A stretch of DNA of 10,442 bases from assembly GCA_016800925.1 (NCBI GenBank), contig JABCPU010001246.1, positions 1 to 10,442 of the forward strand, given 5' to 3'. The stretch comes from Suillus spraguei. Its lineage: Eukaryota; Basidiomycota; Agaricomycetes; Boletales; Suillaceae. The position numbers and the translations under genes are program-made. Shown here piece by piece: positions 7,485 to 10,442 of the stretch. The notes beneath the pieces are model-generated. The model saw only the letters and a list, made by a program, of their open reading frames with translations. It made no database searches and was not told the DNA's origin. Position 1 is the first letter of the stretch, and the number at the start of each line of letters is the position of its first letter.

Positions 7485-9500
7485 ATGCCACTACAACATC
7501 TTCCTGCTGATGTTGGTGCAGATGCTCATTTCCGCGATACAAGCTTGCCACGTAAAGGTCTGTATGACTATATCATAATCGGAGGTGCGCTTTGCTATCC
7601 CTTAACCAGCCGACCGTGAATGTAATCAAGGTATCTAGTGGAACTGCAGGATGTGTTCTAGCAAGCAGGCTGACTGAGGACCCAAGCATCTCTGTCTTAC
7701 TTCTTGAGCGTGGCGGCGTTCACGACACGTTCACTATGCGTTGTCCTCTCTTGTCTGCATCATACACCCAAGGGAAACATCCTTCTGTCCGATGGAATAG
7801 CACTCCTTTAACGGCTGCAAACGGTCGTGTCCTTGAAATTCTCACCGGCACTGTCTTGGGCGGGGCCTCAAGGTTTAATGCCATGCTTTACACGAGAGGC
7901 AGTGCTGCCCAGTATGACGAGTGGAGGCGGCAGGGGCGCATTGGTTGGAGTTATGCCGATCTTGAACCATACTTCATTAAATCAGAAAGTTCCCTTGGTG
8001 CTTCGGGGACCACCATGGCAGCCAAGGTAAATTCAGTATTCAGATTATGATGAACTTTCCACTCATTCTCCCTACTTGCAGGACCATGGAGCAATCGAGA
8101 TTTCGACCAGTTCTACTTCAATTCATTTCCTCGGTATTGTTTCTCATTCAACTTTACGACTGTAGCCTAATGTTGCTATCAGTGCCGCGAAAGCCGCACA
8201 GGACCTGGGTATATCATACACCGAAGATGCTAACGCCCCAGAAGGACCTTGTGTATCTTGCGCGAAACTTCATGTTACAATGACTCCAAATGGAAAACGC
8301 CTGTCTACTTTTGACGCCTTTCTTCCTCCCTCCATCATAAAAGAGAGGCAGAACCTCACGATCTGCACTAACACCCTCGTCACAAAGCTTGATTTCGAAG
8401 TTGACGACACACAACCGGTTGCATCGGGAGTGTTCTTTAAATCATACGAGCCCGATGTAAAACAACGGACATTCTACGCGAAGGCGAAGAAGGAAATTAT
8501 TGTTTGCTGTGGAGCAATCGAGACTCCCCACCTGCTACTGCTAAGGTGAGCGCTCAATTCACTTTTCTGTCTAATTTCACTTCATTCCTTGCAGTGGAAT
8601 TGGCGAAAAGGATCATTTGTCAGAACATGGTATCAAAGTCATCAAAGATTTACCAGGTGTTGGACGCAATTTGGTGTGTACAGAGATTTCGTCTGTCACT
8701 CCGTCCACTCACATGCACCACAGCAAGATCATGTTGGCGTCACGCTTACATACAAAGTCCCGCTCTCTGACTCATTCCACTCGCTTGAAAGCAGTTTAAC
8801 CCGAGCATTGACGGAATTTTTGAATTACGTGATACGGGGTCGGGGACTATTCACATACCCAACTGTACAGGTGTCAATCTTCGCCAAATCCGACAACTTG
8901 GGAGATGACATAGAGCCTAGCTCCGAGGATTCCAACCGCGAAGCATTCCCCGACATTGAAATCATGCCCATTCCCCACGAGACCACTTTCGTCGCAACCC
9001 AGAAATCCCAGGGCTTCTTCTCTTTCATTTGCGTTCCACTGCAACCTAAATCATCTGGCACGGTTCAACTTTTCTCCAGTAACGCTCATGCACATCCCAA
9101 AGTAGACCTCGGGTTCCTCACACACGCTGCTGATGTCGAGGTCCTGAAGAAAGCTCTTCGCCTCGCGATGAAATTAGGAAAAAAGATGCGTGTGAACGGG
9201 TACCAAATGGAGGACTATCTGATTCCTACCGGAGACAGCGATGAGGAATTGGATACCTTCATCCGACAGGGCCCTCGCACAACATATCACTATGCGTCTA
9301 GTTGTCGTATGGCTCCAGAACACGATTCAGTCCCAGGTGTAGTTGATGATGAGCTCCGTGTGCACGGAGTTTCTCGCCTGAGGATCGCGGATGCAAGCAT
9401 TTTCCCTGATGTTGTCGCGACTCATCTCCAAGCTCCGGTTGTGATGGTAGCTGAGAAGTGCGCTGACATTCTTAAACAAACTTGGAGCACGGCAAAATGA
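7485..9500 (+). CDS. GMC-family FAD-dependent oxidoreductase (aryl-alcohol-oxidase-like fold), two junction defects
   Basis: Glucose-methanol-choline enzymes oxidise alcohols or sugars through FAD; the substrate cannot be told here. Exons are 7485-7584, 7639-8026, 8082-8133, 8183-8545, 8595-8673 and 8724-9500, with introns of 49-55 nt; about 586 aa, near the usual length. The FAD-binding Rossmann segment YDYIIIGGGTAG (residues 27-38) spans intron 1. LGGASRFNAM is at about 107-116. The second GMC signature, GAIETPHLLLLSGIG, spans intron 4 and matches the family pattern. The C-terminus has YHYASSCRM (His codon 9288, about residue 517) and ATHLQAP (His codon 9423, about 562). These correspond by position and spacing to His502 and His546 of Pleurotus aryl-alcohol oxidase. 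There is no hydrophobic N-terminal signal, so an intracellular enzyme is likely. One G seems missing at the 3' ends of introns 1 (7638) and 2 (8081), which shifts the frame if real. Confidence 0.88.
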
Positions 9501-9770
9501 CAGCCCTTCCGGAGATAACGGAGGATGGCACGGAATATTAGTTGATGACGATTGCTATATACTTCGGAAATGGTGCATGTGGGATGACTGCTCCTCACTA
9601 TTATTATTAGTTACAAGTAGTGTTGTGGGCAGAACTGGCACAGCCAGGCAGATGGCAGAACCTGCCGGGCGGAATGTGGCAGAACTCTTGCACCTGCAGA
9701 ACTGTGGGAGGATGTACTGTATAGCTTAATGCATCATTTCAGTGTGAATTGAAGCACTTTAAAATTCTCT
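9501..9770. other. Spacer after the GMC gene, with spaced GCAGAAC words
   Basis: This includes the 3' flank of the GMC gene, then a run of TTA units (9600-9608) and a change of sequence style near 9620. No coding frame is supported. The GCAGAAC copies are listed separately. Confidence 0.45.
9628..9703. repeat. Four spaced copies of (G)GCAGAAC(T)
   Basis: Copies start at 9628, 9654, 9678 and 9695: three GGCAGAAC and a final TGCAGAACT. Spacing is 26, 24 and 17 nt, so this looks like a degenerate tandem array. It lies directly upstream of the CpG-poor frame at 9771 and may be part of the same repeat-derived unit. Confidence 0.5.
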
Positions 9771-10412
9771 ATGATGACTATTAAGTCTGGGGGGCAGCCC
9801 CTGAATGCCCTCATTGAAAACAACTTCAAAAAGGGCTACTTCCACCAAGTCCAACAGATACTGGCTATCATGTCAGAGTCCACCTTAAGAATGTTGCTGA
9901 CAGGAAACCAACACAATGCTGCCATGCTCACTTGCACATTGCACACAACCTGGACCAAACTTCTGGGAATGGGTATGGAAGTCGCCAAACAGCTTGAAAC
10001 CAACTTTGCATTCATTCCTTCACTTTGAGCAGTCTCTGATGACAATTTCAAAGGTCCTGGATCTATCTTGCTTGATGATATTGATGCTGAGTTTGCTCAA
10101 CTCAAAGAGATTTATAATGCAGTGGGCAGAGTCTGCTTTGGATGGGAAGGAAGTTTTGGAAGAGAGTTCACAGAACTGCAGTGCATTGACAAGGGATTGG
10201 TGCCTGCAGTGGTTGAGGATGAAATTACAGTCATGGATCATGTGCAAATGAAGATAGTGACAAAACTAAGTAAAAGCAGCATATACTGCGCTCAGCCGCT
10301 ATCCAAAGGAAGGATGAGAGAACGACTGAGGGAAAATTACATGACAAGGGTCCATTATAAGATAGGAATGAGCTTGCTAAGACACCATGAGGCTCACTTG
10401 AGAAATCCCTAA
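9771..10412 (+). pseudogene. Unrecognised protein frame with one in-frame TGA, CpG-depleted
   Basis: I do not recognise this protein. A single frame runs from ATG 9771 to TAA 10410-10412, interrupted only by TGA at 10026-10028. Both halves read like real protein: KSGGQPLNALIENNFKKGY before the stop, and GSILLDDIDAEFAQLKEIYN then MRERLRENYMTRVHYKIGM after it. There is no signal peptide or clear membrane helix. The first half has a helical look; the second ends in a basic segment. CGA to TGA would explain the stop by one C-to-T change. The 642 nt contain only four CpG, far fewer than the GMC exon next door, which fits methylation-driven decay of a repeat or transposon-derived gene. An intron removing the stop was considered, but no convincing donor and acceptor pair was seen. 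The true start could lie upstream in another exon. Confidence 0.5.
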
Positions 10413-10442
10413 CCTCTCCACTATTATGTGTGCACCTGAGCG

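Noticed and set aside
9916..10251. 111-codon plus-strand frame
   Set aside because: It overlaps the better 9771-10412 frame, has no motif and looks like a shadow.
1..10442. CRISPR array, bacterial operon or phage region
   Set aside because: There are no regularly spaced identical repeats, and all recognisable genes are intron-containing and eukaryotic in type.

Overview
The window looks like nuclear DNA from a filamentous basidiomycete, probably an Agaricomycete. The evidence is dense short GT-AG introns (45-59 nt), genes on both strands, and protein types common in mushroom genomes: a P450, a DUF6533-type membrane protein, a second multi-pass membrane protein and a GMC flavin oxidoreductase. 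This taxon call is inferred from gene structure and remembered family features; no database search was possible.

Layout. 1-1725 (+): a cytochrome P450 relic with its I-helix, ExxR and heme-Cys regions still readable, but scattered over several frames by at least seven single-base slips. 2270-3719 (-): a DUF6533-type seven-helix protein in 12 short exons that splice to one open 290-aa frame, one of them apparently a 2-nt micro-exon. 3720-4634: the divergent intergenic region, with small inverted and direct repeats. 4635-5836 (+): a second seven-helix protein with two one-base frame defects. 5837-7484: about 1.65 kb without a convincing gene, but with several perfect inverted repeats, including a compact multi-branch fold at 6221-6298. 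7485-9500 (+): a six-exon GMC oxidoreductase with both active-site His residues present, but with a missing base at two splice junctions. 9501-9770: a spacer with four spaced copies of a GCAGAAC word. 9771-10412 (+): an unrecognised 213-codon frame broken by one TGA and almost free of CpG, which suggests a decayed repeat-derived sequence.

How the parts relate. A P450 and a GMC oxidase within 6 kb would suit an oxidative natural-product or lignin/aromatic metabolism locus, but the P450 is dead, no scaffold-forming enzyme is visible, and the two membrane proteins have no established link to either enzyme. I read the region as a partly decayed accessory locus, not a demonstrated cluster. The contrast between the frame-perfect DUF6533 gene and its slipped neighbours is the most useful observation. 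It should be settled first by read-level checks, because the slips in the second membrane protein and the GMC gene are all single-base losses in or beside short homopolymers.
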